Source: Nitrospirota bacterium | GTDB taxonomy: Bacteria; Nitrospirota; Thermodesulfovibrionia; Thermodesulfovibrionales; JdFR-88 | Reading direction: 5' to 3' | NCBI GenBank assembly: GCA_021813405.1 | Contig: JAKAKS010000023.1 | Location: 1-63,839 of the forward strand | Length of the DNA stretch: 63,839 nucleotides | Part shown: positions 62,885 to 63,839 of the stretch, in pieces | How the letters are laid out: each line of letters starts with the position of its first letter | How positions within the stretch are numbered: position 1 is the first letter of the stretch | The notes under the pieces: model-generated | The model's database searches: none | What the model was told of the DNA's origin: nothing | Seen by the model: only the letters and a program-made list of their open reading frames with translations | Program-made: the position numbers and the translations under genes

Positions 62885-63729
62885 ATGGCCAAGAGAGTGT
62901 TTATTGGCTTTACGGGATCTCTAGGCAGCGGCTGCACAACCGCTGCTAAGCAGCTATCGCAAAAAGGTTATAAATACATTTCAATCAGTTCCGATATTTT
63001 GGCCCCATTTGCTGCTGAAAAAAACATGCCATTTAGTACGGGCGAAGAAAAGCAGAATTTCGGGAATGTGGCTAGAAAGCTTTTTAGAGATGAATACAAA
63101 AAAAGATTTTTGAATGCAGTAGATGACGGAACCGACAAAATTGTCATTGAAAGCTTCCGTAACCCAATAGAAATAGATTTTTTTTAAGAGATGAATTCCC
63201 TCATTTTTATCTTATTGCCTTGTTTGCCCCCAAAAATTTACGAAGAGAAAGAAAGAATATTGATGAGAAGGAATTTGATACATTAGATAAAAGGGACCAA
63301 GGCGAAGTGGACAAACTCGGGCAGCAAGTAACGCGATGTGTTACTAATGCTGATATAGTCATTGACAATACAGAACATTGGAACACAGTAATAGATGCCA
63401 GAAACTTCTTTCAAAAAGTTGATGATTTCATCCAATTACTAGAGAAACCATACAGGGCGCCAACCTCAAAAGAAATGATGATGCACCTGGCTTACTCAGT
63501 TAGTTTGCAATCTAACTGCATTGGACGACAAGTAGGTGCAGTTATAGTTGATGAGCAATACCGGGTTATGTCAACAGGGTTCAACGATGTGCCTCCAAAA
63601 AGTGAATCGTGCTATGACCTTTATAGCGAATGCTATAGAAAAATAAAAAAACAGAAGAATTTTCAAGGACTGAAAGACGTAAGATATTGCTTTGCCTGTG
63701 GGGCTGAATTATCCGAGGCCGTTCAGTAA
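62885..63729 (+). pseudogene. P-loop kinase/deoxycytidylate deaminase fusion, frameshifted and C-terminally truncated
   Basis: The first frame (ATG 62885) encodes a CoaE-like P-loop domain (FIGFTGSLGSGCTTAAKQL, KYISISSDIL, FGNVARKLFRDEY) and stops at TAA right after a run of eight T (63178-63185). Reading one base back in that run continues smoothly (DFFLRDEFPHFYL, then LIALFAPKNLRRERKN) into the second frame, giving a 281-residue chain. It ends with the start of a cytidine/dCMP deaminase (MMHLAYSVSLQSNCIGRQVGAVIVD, GFNDVPPKSESCYDL, YCFACGAEL), but the stop comes before the catalytic HAE and PCxxC motifs. The fold combination resembles deoxycytidylate deaminases with an N-terminal kinase-like domain, including anti-phage dCTP deaminases. 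AT-rich, unlike the nuo region; most likely acquired. As it stands it cannot deaminate. Confidence 0.75.
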
Positions 63730-63839
63730 ACTGTGTCAATCCGTCTGACCCAGTAATCATATCAGACCCTCAGGTCCAGTTTCATCCTCCCTTCGAAAAA
63801 TACTGAAAGCTGTGAAACGGTTTGGCCCCAGTTCCTGGG
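63730..63839. other. Sequence after the truncated deaminase
   Basis: About 110 nt to the window edge with no recognisable continuation of the deaminase in any frame. It begins immediately at the premature stop, so a junction with foreign DNA here is plausible. It ends with CCCCAGTTCCTGGG, a partial palindrome. Confidence 0.35.

Overview
The window looks like a chromosomal piece from a Gram-negative environmental bacterium. LpxC and a LapA/LapB-type protein imply lipid A. Base composition is moderately GC-rich in the core, genes are tightly packed with stop/start overlaps, and ribosome binding sites match a standard anti-SD (the one before 41782 is a full AAGGAGGTGATC). A sensor kinase with a c-type heme motif, nickel uptake, a full complex I with a NuoCD fusion and lysine/alanine-rich H1-like proteins would suit Nitrospirota or a deltaproteobacterial-type lineage. 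That placement is a weak inference; no rRNA gene is present.

Layout. 1-2200: AT-richer accessory DNA with a decapitated DUF4143 ATPase, a ribbon-helix-helix/PIN toxin-antitoxin pair and two near-identical 29-nt copies of a tRNA 3' end (selC-like) exactly 1040 nt apart. 2209-5745 (minus): nadD-rsfS-rlmH, a LapA-LapB fusion and an RNA ligase partner protein. 5859-9592: cardiolipin-synthase-like protein, DUF2301 membrane protein, and a degenerate NtrC-like regulator. 9729-12596 (minus): leuB, leuD, ftsY. 12656-15315 (plus): NagZ-like glycosidase, Smr protein, radical SAM protein. 15605-18919 (minus): nikR-cbiM-cbiN-cbiQ-cbiO nickel uptake. 19085-30087 (minus): chemosensory cluster cheA-mcp-mcp-cheW-cheR-cheD-cheB, followed by an anti-sigma-type kinase, a STAS protein and a PilB/GspE ATPase. 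30386-36741: sigma54 response regulator plus heme-type sensor kinase, a HEAT-repeat protein and two single-domain receivers. 36971-46692: hisG, a phosphorylase, tldD, lpxC, an H1-like protein, a regulator, nfo, rmuC, a methyltransferase, yggU and yajQ. 46702-47565: glycosyltransferase remnant and an H1-like/zinc-ribbon protein. 47804-62426 (plus): 13 contiguous nuo genes (A, B, CD, E to N). 62513-63839: tRNA-Thr, a strong terminator, then AT-rich DNA with a broken P-loop/deoxycytidylate-deaminase gene.

Genes that work together: NikR and the CbiMNQO transporter form a nickel-controlled import unit. The che cluster carries both adaptation arms (CheR/CheB/CheD), two receptors with C-terminal CheR-tether-like pentapeptides, and a pilus-type motor ATPase, so it more likely steers pili or another non-flagellar output. 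The nuo operon encodes a proton-pumping NADH:quinone oxidoreductase.

The most notable items for follow-up are the deaminase gene with a T8 slippage site and a near-leaderless promoter, a dispersed 47-bp four-half-site dyad element (11601 and 38143), selC-like direct repeats around a toxin-antitoxin module, a sigma54-type regulator that has lost its ATPase and sigma54-contact motifs, and an H1-like tail fused to a cysteine-rich ribbon.
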